Source of the DNA: Chloroflexota bacterium
GTDB taxonomy: Bacteria > Chloroflexota > Anaerolineae > Promineifilales > Promineifilaceae
Assembly: GCA_014584575.1 (NCBI GenBank)
Contig: JACTMP010000053.1
Coordinates: 1 to 64,000, forward strand
Reading direction: 5' to 3'
Length of the DNA: 64,000 nucleotides
Position numbers and translations under genes: made by a program. The notes beneath the pieces are model-generated. The model was given only the letters and a program-made list of their open reading frames with translations, did no database searches and was not told where the DNA came from. The stretch's first letter is position 1. Every line of letters begins with the position of its first letter. This document shows, piece after piece, positions 50,726-59,729 of the stretch.

Positions 50726-51733
50726 CTATTCGGTGCGGCTGATTTCCAGGGGGCTGACCGCCAGGATGCTGAGCGCCGCTTCCAGGCGTTCACGCAGATT
50801 GGGATTGGCGGATTTGGAGACGGCGAGGGCGGCCATCACCTTGTCGGTCAGTTGGGCAATGGCCGGTTCCAGAAAGGCGGTGGGGTGTTTACGTTTGCGG
50901 CTGGTAAATTCGGTGTATTGGTCGCGCCAGGGGGACAGGTGCTGCCGCAGCAACGGCACGACCTGAGGGTTCATTTCCAGGTTCACAGCCACGCCATTTA
51001 CTTTCTCGTGAATCTCATAAATGAAAATGTCGCGGGCGGACTGACCTTTCGCCAGCGCCATGATCTCCTGCAATTCATTGAGGGCTTGTAAAAAAGGGGA
51101 CAATTGCAGCAGCAAATAGGGTGGGCGCAGTAGATGAGAGTGATGTTCCAACGTGTTGCGTGTTTTGACGAGGATGGTCATGCGTTTAACGGCCGTGCAG
51201 GTCGCCTTAAAACAAACCATGACGGTCAGCAGTCCCAACCGCATCTGGTCGCCGTTTTGCAACGGGTGGGTTTTGCCTGGTTCCAACAGGCGTCCATTCA
51301 GCCAGGTACCGTTGGTGCTGCCCAGATCGCTGCACGCAAACCCGCCGGCGTCTGGCACAATGACGGCATGGCGACGGGATACACTGTGTCCTAACGGGCT
51401 GAATTGGGATATGTCCACCATCTGCTCGCCAGTGTTGGCCGCATCTCGCCCCAGGATCACATTCCTGACAAAGGGAAAAATCAGCGGCTCGGCGCAGCCG
51501 CTAATGAACAAAGCTAAACTGCCGTCAGCCAGCGTGCTGTTGGTTTTATCAAAGAGCGCTTTATACGCGCCCGATGTCCAGGTGTGGTCTTGTTTCGTGA
51601 GTTCTTTTTCTACCAGGGGGTCTTGGGTGACTAATCGTGCGCCACAATGCTGGCAGTGAGCGGCCTGCCTGCTATTGGTGTGCTGGCAATAAATACAAAA
51701 CAGGTCATCCTTTCCATTCGCCGCATTGCTCAT
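50726..51733 (-). CDS. Zinc-ribbon and FHA-domain protein
   Basis: A 335-residue cytoplasmic protein. An N-terminal zinc ribbon has CIYC and CQHC pairs (about residues 13-31). An FHA domain (about 85-175) binds phosphothreonine: the pattern ILGRDAAN, SVSRRHAVIV and STNGTWLNG is complete. The C-terminal half (about 185-335) is helical and unrecognised. It probably reads Ser/Thr-kinase signals, but no kinase is encoded in the window. Start ATG behind AGAGGG. Confidence 0.88.
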   Translation of the reverse strand: MSNAANGKDDLFCIYCQHTNSRQAAHCQHCGARLVTQDPLVEKELTKQDHTWTSGAYKALFDKTNSTLADGSLALFISGCAEPLIFPFVRNVILGRDAANTGEQMVDISQFSPLGHSVSRRHAVIVPDAGGFACSDLGSTNGTWLNGRLLEPGKTHPLQNGDQMRLGLLTVMVCFKATCTAVKRMTILVKTRNTLEHHSHLLRPPYLLLQLSPFLQALNELQEIMALAKGQSARDIFIYEIHEKVNGVAVNLEMNPQVVPLLRQHLSPWRDQYTEFTSRKRKHPTAFLEPAIAQLTDKVMAALAVSKSANPNLRERLEAALSILAVSPLEISRTE

Positions 51734-51782
51734 CCCTCTTATTGTAGAGTGGGATAACGGCCGTGAAAATAAGAGATTGATG

Positions 51783-52184
51783 CTATGCGTCTACCGGTTT
51801 ATCTGGCAGCAGAATAAGGTCAATCGCATGTTCGTGGGCATAATCAAGCAGGGAGACGGCCGTGTCCTTTACCAGACTATCCACCTTCACCCCGGCCTGT
51901 TGGGTTTGCGCCTGCAATCCGCGCAGCGCTGTGAACAGCGCTTCCGCGTCCAATTCCTCATCATGTCCCACATGCAGCAGCACCAATTCGGCCGAAGGCG
52001 TCATTTCCAGAGCCATTTCTAAAGCCGAGTCGGATACACACGGATTGTCAAACGGCAGCAGCAGCCGCTTAAACGTCGTGCCGCCCATTGTTTCCAGCAA
52101 TTCTTTGGCCGACTGTAACGGCAGACAGGGCACTAATTCCGTTGTTCCCGATTCGTAGCTGGTTGATTTTGTAACACTCATCAT
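51783..52184 (-). CDS. Universal stress protein-like protein
   Basis: About 133 residues. Of the clustered ATGs I choose 52184, 6 nt behind GGAGG; 52181 is an alternative. After a divergent N-terminal extension of about 40 residues, FKRLLLPFDNPCVSDSALEM starts a UspA-like fold that ends in LDYAHEHAIDLILLPDKPVD. The C-terminal ATP-binding G-x-x-G motif of canonical UspA is absent and the protein ends early, so nucleotide binding is doubtful. It lies 49 nt after the stop of the FHA gene on the same strand. Confidence 0.7.
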   Translation of the reverse strand: MMSVTKSTSYESGTTELVPCLPLQSAKELLETMGGTTFKRLLLPFDNPCVSDSALEMALEMTPSAELVLLHVGHDEELDAEALFTALRGLQAQTQQAGVKVDSLVKDTAVSLLDYAHEHAIDLILLPDKPVDA

Positions 52185-52380
52185 CCTCATCCTCCGCCCC
52201 ACCTTGTGTGAACGTGCCGTATTTTTAGGTATGGTGGCTCCATCAGGTGGAAAAATATGAACTTCATGCAGGTGATAACAGTGTAAAAGATAACCTTCCC
52301 GGACACAATGAATTTTCAGGGTTTGGCGGTGGCTTAATGGTGGTCTAATGGTGGTGGTGTTTGTGTTATAATCGCCGCCA

Positions 52381-52911
52381 ATGACAATTCCATCCTTTGA
52401 AACCATCCAATCGTATCTGACAATTTTTGCGGCTATCAGCGGCGCGCTGCTGGCGGCGTTGTGGATCAGCCTGGTGATCTGGGCGTTTCGGGATATGCGC
52501 GCCCGCTCGCGTGACCCGTTTGCGCAACTGCTGGCGGCGCTGGTGGTGGCCGTTTTGCCGGTGGTGGGCATTATCATCTACCTGATTTTACGGCCGCGTG
52601 AAACTTTGGCCGAAGCGTATGAACGGGCATTGGAAGAGGAGGCGCTGCTGCAAGAGATTGAGGAACGGCCGCGCTGCCCCGGTTGTTCACGTACCATCGA
52701 GTCGAAATGGCTGTTGTGCCCTTACTGCCACACACGGCTGAAGAAGGCTTGCCCGGATTGTAATTCGTTGCTGGAATTGCAATGGAATATCTGCCCGTTT
52801 TGCGGCAACCACCATATTGATCCTTATCAGACAGAAGCAGATGGGGGAACGGCCGTGCCCTCCACCAACGGCAACTTTCCCGCCTCCATTCAGGAAACAG
52901 AACACCCCTAA
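52381..52911 (+). CDS. Membrane protein with double zinc ribbon
   Basis: A 176-residue protein. Two N-terminal helices (about 13-36 and 45-69) are followed by an acidic helix (LAEAYERALEEEALLQEIEE) and two zinc-ribbon modules: CPGC...CPYC and CPDC...CPFC (about 99-140). This layout matches small membrane-anchored zinc-ribbon proteins often named for a phospholipase-D-nuclease N-terminal domain. No start-proximal Shine-Dalgarno sequence is clear. It diverges from the stress-protein gene and ends at a strong terminator. Confidence 0.82.
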   Translation: MTIPSFETIQSYLTIFAAISGALLAALWISLVIWAFRDMRARSRDPFAQLLAALVVAVLPVVGIIIYLILRPRETLAEAYERALEEEALLQEIEERPRCPGCSRTIESKWLLCPYCHTRLKKACPDCNSLLELQWNICPFCGNHHIDPYQTEADGGTAVPSTNGNFPASIQETEHP

Positions 52912-52914
52912 ACA

Positions 52915-52942
52915 AAACGACCTGCTTTGAAGCAGGTCGTTT
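52915..52942 (+). terminator. Rho-independent terminator
   Basis: AAACGACCTGCTT pairs perfectly with AAGCAGGTCGTTT across TG, followed by CTTTCTT. It lies just after the zinc-ribbon gene stop and can also serve the convergent DUF5684 gene. Confidence 0.9.
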
Positions 52943-53001
52943 CTTTCTTCCCAGCCTGTAATCGTACTCTGGTCTACAGTAATTGAATGAAGTCGTTCAG
53001 G

Positions 53002-53412
53002 TCAGGCTTTGGCCGGGCCGATATACTGGGCGTCGCCAAATCCCAGGATTAAATAGCCTACGGCCTGGAACAGCCATAGCAAGACAACACCATAGATGAC
53101 GTCTTTGCCAAACGCCTTGGCCACATCAATGGCGATGAGCAGGGACACCACGATATTGACAAACGGGATGAAATAGAGAAGCACCCACCACCCAGGGCGA
53201 CCAGCGATCAGGCACAACACATACAAGTTATAGATGGGGATGATGGCCGCCCAACCCGGTTGCCCGGCTTTTTCAAAGGTCTTCCAAAAACCGGCGATAA
53301 TGAGCAGCACAATGACGCCCCAGCAAATGCAGCTCACGCCGCTGAATAAAGCGGCAACGATACCACCATCGTCGTTTTGAAGGATATTGGCAAAAATTGG
53401 TAAGAAGTTCAT
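53002..53412 (-). CDS. DUF5684 membrane protein, copy 1
   Basis: A 136-residue protein with four hydrophobic segments. Start ATG behind AGGAGAG. Signature: GFWKTFEKAGQPGWAAIIPI and YNLYVLCLIAGRPGWWVLLY, followed by FIPFVNIVVSLLIAIDVAKAF. This is the DUF5684 family, often found fused to or near signal peptidases; function unknown. A second member is encoded immediately upstream on the same strand, so this is a local duplication. Confidence 0.85.
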   Translation of the reverse strand: MNFLPIFANILQNDDGGIVAALFSGVSCICWGVIVLLIIAGFWKTFEKAGQPGWAAIIPIYNLYVLCLIAGRPGWWVLLYFIPFVNIVVSLLIAIDVAKAFGKDVIYGVVLLWLFQAVGYLILGFGDAQYIGPAKA

Positions 53413-53556
53413 TTTTCTCTCCTGTAATGTAGCCTGTAGCCAGAGACGATTTACGAAGGCTATTGCATTATGTTAGCTGCACAATGCGCCAGAAGTCAAC
53501 TAGGGCTTGATATGATGATGTGCTTTAGCCTGTTGGTAATTACCTCATCCCCCCCA

Positions 53557-53916
53557 TTATTTCTGATAGGCCGCGTCTGAAAACCCCAACACCGGATATA
53601 TGATCCAGGGTAGGAAAAAGAGCAGAATGCCCGTCAAGGTGGTTTTGCCGAAGGCATAAGCGGTGTCCAGCGCCACCATCAGCCAGATGACCAGATTGAG
53701 AATGGGCACAAAAAACAAGAGCATCCACCAGCCGGGGCGGCCGGACAGTTTCACCATGTAGTACCAGTTGAGAATGGGGATGAGGGCCGGCCAGCCCGGT
53801 TCGCCTGCCTTTGTCAACGTTTTCCACAAGCCGGCAGCAAACACCACATACAAAACCAGCCCAAACAAAGAACTCAACGTCGTTAAGGTCGCTATAGTGT
53901 CAGCAGATACAGTCAC
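53557..53916 (-). CDS. DUF5684 membrane protein, copy 2
   Basis: A 119-residue paralogue of the preceding protein with the same core (GLWKTLTKAGEPGWPALIPI, MVKLSGRPGWWMLLFFVPIL). Starts at GTG 53916 behind GAGGAG. The two copies are clearly diverged outside the core, so the duplication is old. Separated from copy 1 by 144 nt. Confidence 0.85.
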   Translation of the reverse strand: MTVSADTIATLTTLSSLFGLVLYVVFAAGLWKTLTKAGEPGWPALIPILNWYYMVKLSGRPGWWMLLFFVPILNLVIWLMVALDTAYAFGKTTLTGILLFFLPWIIYPVLGFSDAAYQK

Positions 53917-54246
53917 AAATCATCTCCTCGTAGATGGGGTTTGTAGTGACGGCTTTAGCCAGAACCCGCTGAAGCAGTGACTACATACTTAACCAGGTCA
54001 GGGTTAGACTGACCCTGGAAAAAGGGGTAATGGCGACAACTTATATCGCAGAATGAACCGGCTGACAATATCGCCCGTACCTGCAACAAACCAGGGGAAT
54101 TCCAAAGTCCAGTTTTTGTCGTAATCTGTTCTGTATGGTAGGCAATCGCCCAATCAAGCGTATAATTACGGCCGTGTTAGCTCCTCTTACAATTATCATC
54201 AGAGGCAACTCCCACAGCTAGTTGAATTGATAAGGAAAGGAAAGAA
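53917..54246. other. Divergent intergenic region
   Basis: 330 bases between the DUF5684 pair and the large secreted protein. It contains a TTTGTAGT-family hairpin (about 53942-53985) and a CAGGGT/ACCCTG hairpin (53999-54019). A consensus -10 TATAAT at 54161-54166 has no good -35. An ACGGCCGT octamer (54168-54175) falls near the expected transcription start. No gene is seen. Confidence 0.5.
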
Positions 54247-57200
54247 ATGAAGTTAAAATTTGCTCGTCTAGTCAGCCTGTTCTTGCTCACACTGCTATTT
54301 TTAGCCGGGGCCATCGCATTGACCCGACCTGCCTTGCCAGCACCCGAAGGCAGCGCCGCCGCCCAGGCCCGGCTTGAGCTATTTATTGCCAAAGATATTC
54401 CCTTTGAACGATACGCCGCCGAAGCTGAAGAAAGCCCCGAAATGGAGGGATTGTTCCTTAACAGCATCGCCGATTATTGGGCCATTCGCGCCTCCTACCC
54501 CACCGGCGTCTTCGATCAGCAATGGCTGGTGGACGCAGCGGCCACTGACAGACTCATTGAAACCGCTTTGCCCGCAGGCACATCGGAAAATACCCGGCTG
54601 CTCGGCGGCGGCAACCTGGACCCCACGCAATTCACCGCCCTCGGCCCGCAGCCGTTACAATCAGATGGCTGCCAAAACTGCTTCAACTACGGCATCGTCG
54701 CCGGCCGCACCAATGTCGTCGTCAGCGATCCTATTTCACCCAACATCGCCTACGTTGGCTCCGATGGCGGCGGCGTCTGGAAAACCACCAACTGCTGTGA
54801 CGAAAATACCACCTGGACGGTTGTCACCGATGATCCGCTCATTGCCAGCACCGCCATTGGCGACATGACCCTGGACCCCAACGACCCCACCACCATTTAT
54901 GCCGGTACCGGCGATTTACGGTATGGCTCCTGGTCATTTGGCAGCGCGGGCATCTTGAAAAGCATGGATGCGGGCGCCACCTGGGAAGTGTTGGGCGCTG
55001 ACGTATTTGGCCCCGCTTATCCACAAAACCCTGGCGTCTTCCCGCAGTATCAGGCCATCGGCAAAGTGCGGGTTGACCCGCGCAACAGCGACAATGTCGT
55101 GGCCACCACCAAAACCGGCGTCTTTTTCTCATATGATGCCGGGCAAAACTGGGCTGGCCCCTGCCTGACCAACCCCCACACCAGCCAGCGGCAGGACGGC
55201 ACCGGCCTCATCCTGTACGACAATGGCGACAGCACGGACATCTATGTCGCCATCGGCACACGGGGTACGCCCACACCCGTCCAGCCAGACCTGGATCAGA
55301 ATGGGGCCAACGGCATCTATCACACCACCATGCCCACCAGCGGCTGCCCGGCTGTTGGCGATTGGACGCTGCTGACCAGAGGCGACAATGGCTTCCCGGC
55401 CGGCACCGGCAATGGTACACCCAACAATCCCAGCAATGTCGGCCGTATTGACATGGCGATGGCCCCCAGCAACCCAGACTTTATCTACGCAGTTGTGGCC
55501 CATACCGACGTGTCACAGGGGTTGCTGGCCATTTATCGCACGGAGAATGGCGGCGCCACCTGGATACAAGGCACCAACAACGATGGTAACAGCACACAGC
55601 AATGGTATAACCAGAATGTCATCGTTCACCCCACCAATCCCATGGTTATCTTTGTCAGCATGATCGATCTGTGGCGCTCCACCAATGGCGGCGCCAGCGT
55701 GACCAACATTACCTTGGGTTATACGGGCGGCGATGTGGTGCATGTGGATCATCACGGTCTGGCCTATGTGAATAATGACCCCAATCGTTTACTGGCAACC
55801 ACCGATGGCGGCGCTTACTATACCGGTGTGGCTACCTCGCCATCACTTAGCTACAACGATTTTGTGCGCCTGAACGAAACATTCAATACCATCGAATTTT
55901 ACTCCGGCGACATTACCGGCGACTTCAACACATCGAGCAATCCCGGCATCAACGGTGGCGCGCAAGACAATGGTTCCATGGTGAAAGTATGGGATGTTGG
56001 CGGCGGCGAGCCTGTTGGCCCGGCCGAGTGGCAGGTACGAACAGGCGGAGATGGCATGTATGCCCGCATTGAACCCAAACAGGGGCTTAACTGGTATCAG
56101 GAAAGCCAGAACGGTTTTATCAGGCGCTCCACCACCGGCCCGTTTGGCACCTTTTCCAGTCTGGCCAGACCCTGGGCTTCGGATAGGGTTAGTTTTATTA
56201 TGCCGTATGAACTGGACAAATATAACTGCCCTGGCGCCATCTGCGACCATATGATCGTTGGCTCGCATCGTGTCTGGGAATCCATTAACGCCGGCACAAC
56301 GTTCCTGGTGAACAGCCCTGATCTGACCAAAGGCACGTTGGGGGCGCGGTCGTTCATCCAGCAGTTGAGTTATGGCGTGAACGATGGCACGGTTGCCATT
56401 GTGGGTACGCTGGATGGTAATGTGCAATATGGTTTTAACATGGGGCAAGGCATAGCCAACAGCGCTACCTGGGTGAATGTGACGGACGGTAATACAATCC
56501 TGCCCAATCGCCCGATTATGGATGTGGCCACACATCCACTCACGGCTACGATTGGTCTGGCGTCGGTTGGTGGTTTTGACGAGAACACACCCGCAACGCC
56601 GGGCCATGTATTCCAGGTGACGTGTAACGCCGATTGTTCATCGTTCACCTGGGAAAATAAGACGGGCAATCTGCCCAATATCCCGGCCAACAGCATTATT
56701 GCCAACCCAAACATCCCGAACCAGGTTTTTGTGGGCACCGATTGGGGGCTTTATTTTACGGATGACATCAGCCAGGTTTCGCCCACCTGGAATCTGTTCA
56801 CGGCCGGGCTGCCACGGGTGATGATTTGGGACATGGCGATTGATCGCGGTTTTACCACGCTGGCGCTGTTTACGCGGGCGCGGGGGGCGTATGTGTGGCC
56901 GCTGCCGCAAAGCGTGGGCTTCTCGCTGACGGTTACGCCAATAGAGCAAAGTATTTGTATCCCGGCTGACGCGGTTTATGATGTAAACGTCGGCCAGAGT
57001 TTAGGTTTTAGCAATCCGGTGACGTTGACGGTGTCTGGTGTTCCGGCAGGTTATGGCGGGGAGTTTAGCACAGTCACGGCCGTGCCCCCCTTCACCAGCA
57101 CACTAACCCTCACGAATACAGGGGCCGCCATCGCTGGCAGTTATGCCCTGGATGTGGCCGGGACGGCGCCAACCAGCACCCTGACCACAACGGTACAGCT

Positions 57201-58947
57201 TCATCTGTTCGATGGTGCGCCGACCGGTGTAACTCTGTTAACGCCGACCGACGGCGCCAGCAATGTGCCATTATTACCTACCTTTAGCTGGCAAGCTGGC
57301 AGCACGGACGTCATTGATTATCTGCTCGAGGTGGCCGATGATCCCGGTTTCACCAATATCATTTATTCGGCAACGATAGAGGGTACCAGCCATACCCCCA
57401 CCGTCAATCTGCCTGACGGTACACAATTGTACTGGCGGGTACGCGCCAGCAATGCCTGCGGCCTGGGGCAGGCTTCCACCACGTTTACGTTTTCCACCAT
57501 TAGCCTGGCAAACGTGTGCCCCATCGGCACAACGCCGTTGCTTGCCTATGAAACCAGCTTTGAAGATGGCGCTCCGGACTGGACCAGCGGCGGTACCCAG
57601 AATACCTGGGCATTGGCCTCTGACTTTGCCAGTGACGGGACCTACTCTTTCAAGGCGATTGACACGCCGACGTTGAGTGACCAACGGTTAATGTCACCGT
57701 TGATTACGCTAGGGTTGGCCAACCATACACCCATCACGCTGCAATTTACCAATCGCCAGCGGTTTGAAGAGCCAGATGTTGACGGCCGTTGCTGGGACGC
57801 CGGTATCCTGGAGATCAGCACCGATGGCGGCGCTTCCTGGGCTTATATTGACAATTCACACCTGTTGGCTGACCCATATGACAACATCATCTGGAATGAC
57901 CAGCCGGGCAATAACCCGATCACCATTGACTATGGCGCGGTGGAGGCGTGGTGTACCCATGATGGGACAACTTTCAACACGGCCATCGTCAGTCTGGACG
58001 ATTACGCCGGGCAAACGGTGCAACTGCGCTGGCGCATGGGCACAGATAGCGCTGTGGGCAATGATGGCTGGTGGATTGACGAGGTAAAGGTGCAATCTTG
58101 TGTGCCCGAGGGGGCAGCACCTGTCATCCAGGTAGCGCCTGACTCTCTGGCGGCCACCCAATCGCCCGATGTATCCACCAACCAGACCCTCACCATCAGC
58201 AACACCGGCGACCTGGCGCTCACCTGGAGCCTCAGCGAAGCCACCGACGCCAACTGCGCCACGCCGGGCGACCTGCCCTGGTTAACGGCCGTACCTGACA
58301 ACGGCGCAATCTTACCCGGCGGCAACCAACCCGTGACGGCGACCTTTGACAGCACAAACCAGCCTGCCGGTGTGTACACGGGCGCCCTCTGTATTGCCAG
58401 TGATGACCCGGCCACACCGCTGCTGCCTGTGCCGGTGACGTTGACGGTGGAGGCCGAAGCGGTGTATGGGGTGGAATTGACGGCCGTGACAGACATGCTC
58501 ACCGGCACGGCCGGGGCTGTGGTCAGCTACACACTGCACATCACCAACGCGGGCAGTGTGGACGATAGCTTCAGCCTGAGTCTAATGGATAACAACTGGG
58601 AAACCCATGTCTCGCCGCCCACGGTGACGCTAGGCGTTGGCGCCAGCGAAGAGATCATGGTGATGGTGCATGTGCCGCTGACGGCCACGAATAACCTGAG
58701 CGATACGGTGACGGTCACGGCCGTGTCTGACAGCGATAGTCTGGCGACAGGCAGTGTGGCGTTAACGACAACGGCCGTTGTTGAAACGCCACCCCTGCCG
58801 GATTACCTTATCTACCTGCCCATCATCGTCAAACCGGAAGCGGGTAATGCACCAGAGGCAACCGCACCCCAATCAACGGCGAATATGCTGGCGGTTACGG
58901 CCGTGCTCCCGCTTTTGGGACTCCTTATCTGGCGGCGGAAAGAGTAA
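54247..58947 (+). CDS. Giant secreted Asp-box (BNR) propeller protein with C-terminal anchor
   Basis: A 1566-residue secreted protein. Signal peptide 1-27; ATG behind AAGGAAAGG. About residues 130-890 carry Asp-box repeats as in sialidase, GH74 or sortilin-type propellers: SMDAGATWEVLG, SYDAGQNW, TENGGATWIQG, STNGGASV and SINAGTTF. Two Ig/fibronectin-like domains (about 895-1090) are paralogous to those of the protein at 1-2223. A MAM-like jelly roll (about 1105-1290, SFEDGAPDWTSGG) and two Ig-like domains for surface stalks follow. Then come YLIYLPIIVKP and a C-terminal helix with RRKE. This end resembles a Chloroflexota surface anchor. No catalytic residues are assigned; adhesion or polymer binding or degradation is possible. 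No ACGGCCGT occurs in its first 2.8 kb. Confidence 0.88.
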   Translation: MKLKFARLVSLFLLTLLFLAGAIALTRPALPAPEGSAAAQARLELFIAKDIPFERYAAEAEESPEMEGLFLNSIADYWAIRASYPTGVFDQQWLVDAAATDRLIETALPAGTSENTRLLGGGNLDPTQFTALGPQPLQSDGCQNCFNYGIVAGRTNVVVSDPISPNIAYVGSDGGGVWKTTNCCDENTTWTVVTDDPLIASTAIGDMTLDPNDPTTIYAGTGDLRYGSWSFGSAGILKSMDAGATWEVLGADVFGPAYPQNPGVFPQYQAIGKVRVDPRNSDNVVATTKTGVFFSYDAGQNWAGPCLTNPHTSQRQDGTGLILYDNGDSTDIYVAIGTRGTPTPVQPDLDQNGANGIYHTTMPTSGCPAVGDWTLLTRGDNGFPAGTGNGTPNNPSNVGRIDMAMAPSNPDFIYAVVAHTDVSQGLLAIYRTENGGATWIQGTNNDGNSTQQWYNQNVIVHPTNPMVIFVSMIDLWRSTNGGASVTNITLGYTGGDVVHVDHHGLAYVNNDPNRLLATTDGGAYYTGVATSPSLSYNDFVRLNETFNTIEFYSGDITGDFNTSSNPGINGGAQDNGSMVKVWDVGGGEPVGPAEWQVRTGGDGMYARIEPKQGLNWYQESQNGFIRRSTTGPFGTFSSLARPWASDRVSFIMPYELDKYNCPGAICDHMIVGSHRVWESINAGTTFLVNSPDLTKGTLGARSFIQQLSYGVNDGTVAIVGTLDGNVQYGFNMGQGIANSATWVNVTDGNTILPNRPIMDVATHPLTATIGLASVGGFDENTPATPGHVFQVTCNADCSSFTWENKTGNLPNIPANSIIANPNIPNQVFVGTDWGLYFTDDISQVSPTWNLFTAGLPRVMIWDMAIDRGFTTLALFTRARGAYVWPLPQSVGFSLTVTPIEQSICIPADAVYDVNVGQSLGFSNPVTLTVSGVPAGYGGEFSTVTAVPPFTSTLTLTNTGAAIAGSYALDVAGTAPTSTLTTTVQLHLFDGAPTGVTLLTPTDGASNVPLLPTFSWQAGSTDVIDYLLEVADDPGFTNIIYSATIEGTSHTPTVNLPDGTQLYWRVRASNACGLGQASTTFTFSTISLANVCPIGTTPLLAYETSFEDGAPDWTSGGTQNTWALASDFASDGTYSFKAIDTPTLSDQRLMSPLITLGLANHTPITLQFTNRQRFEEPDVDGRCWDAGILEISTDGGASWAYIDNSHLLADPYDNIIWNDQPGNNPITIDYGAVEAWCTHDGTTFNTAIVSLDDYAGQTVQLRWRMGTDSAVGNDGWWIDEVKVQSCVPEGAAPVIQVAPDSLAATQSPDVSTNQTLTISNTGDLALTWSLSEATDANCATPGDLPWLTAVPDNGAILPGGNQPVTATFDSTNQPAGVYTGALCIASDDPATPLLPVPVTLTVEAEAVYGVELTAVTDMLTGTAGAVVSYTLHITNAGSVDDSFSLSLMDNNWETHVSPPTVTLGVGASEEIMVMVHVPLTATNNLSDTVTVTAVSDSDSLATGSVALTTTAVVETPPLPDYLIYLPIIVKPEAGNAPEATAPQSTANMLAVTAVLPLLGLLIWRRKE

Positions 58948-58955
58948 CAAAAAAT

Positions 58956-58993
58956 AGAGATGGGGAGGTTGGTTAACCAACCTCCCCATCTCT
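58956..58993. terminator. Perfect 38-bp palindrome, bidirectional terminator
   Basis: AGAGATGGGGAGGTTGGTT is followed without a loop by its exact complement AACCAACCTCCCCATCTCT. It lies between convergent genes and overlaps the prepilin-peptidase stop codon by 2 bases. Likely a terminator for both directions. Confidence 0.85.
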
Positions 58994-59678
58994 AACCGAG
59001 AAATCGCTGAGCGTAATCGGCCCCCCAGATGAGGAAGGCGATGCCCGACAGGGCCAGATATTGGCCGTAAGGCAGCGCCGTGCCGCGCCCCACGCGGCGC
59101 GTCAGCAGCAAGACCAGCGTCACCACGCCGCCTAACAGGATGGCCCAGAAAAGGCAAAACCAGATGCGGTGCCAGCCCAACATCAGCCCCAACAACAGCG
59201 CCAGCTTCACATCACCCATACCCAACGGAATGCGCTCACGGCCGTATAACAGATTCGCCAGCCCATACAGCGCCCCAAATATCACCAACCCCACCAGCCC
59301 CCCCGCCAGCGCCAGCCGGATGTTGTTCTCATCCGGCGTCACCAGCAAACTGCCCGCCAGCGCCAGCAGCATCGCCGGGAAGACCACCACATCGTAGATG
59401 AGCCGGTGTTCCAGGTCGGTGACGATAATCAGGATGAGGATGGCAATGTAGAGACTGTTCACCGCCAGGTTCACCGTTTCCGTGATCCACAAGGGCAGGC
59501 AGAAAAAGAGCACGGCCGTGCTCACCAACACCAGCCACGGCCGTCGCCGCTGCCGCCAATGCCAGGTATCAAGCGACGGCCGTTCCCTGGCCGGTAAATA
59601 GTCGGCCAGCCAGTTGACCGCTACCCCCACCAGTAAACCCACAATTAACCAGATGAAATTGAGCAGAGAAAATGACAT
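58992..59678 (-). CDS. Prepilin peptidase (A24 family)
   Basis: About 228 residues, seven or eight helices. Both catalytic aspartates of type IV prepilin peptidases are visible: TDLEHRLIYD and GMGDVKLALLLG. The N-terminal domain is short and lacks the four-cysteine methyltransferase-type zinc site seen in PilD; instead there is a basic DTWHWRQRRRPW loop. It should cleave leader peptides of pilin-like proteins at the membrane. Start taken as ATG 59678 (MSFSLLNF); GTG 59696 is an alternative. No pilin genes lie within the window. Confidence 0.9.
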   Translation of the reverse strand: MSFSLLNFIWLIVGLLVGVAVNWLADYLPARERPSLDTWHWRQRRRPWLVLVSTAVLFFCLPLWITETVNLAVNSLYIAILILIIVTDLEHRLIYDVVVFPAMLLALAGSLLVTPDENNIRLALAGGLVGLVIFGALYGLANLLYGRERIPLGMGDVKLALLLGLMLGWHRIWFCLFWAILLGGVVTLVLLLTRRVGRGTALPYGQYLALSGIAFLIWGADYAQRFLG

Positions 59679-59729
59679 GTGCCCATTATACGTCACATTT
59701 TTTGCCTGTCCTAAAAGCGGGTATCATTA

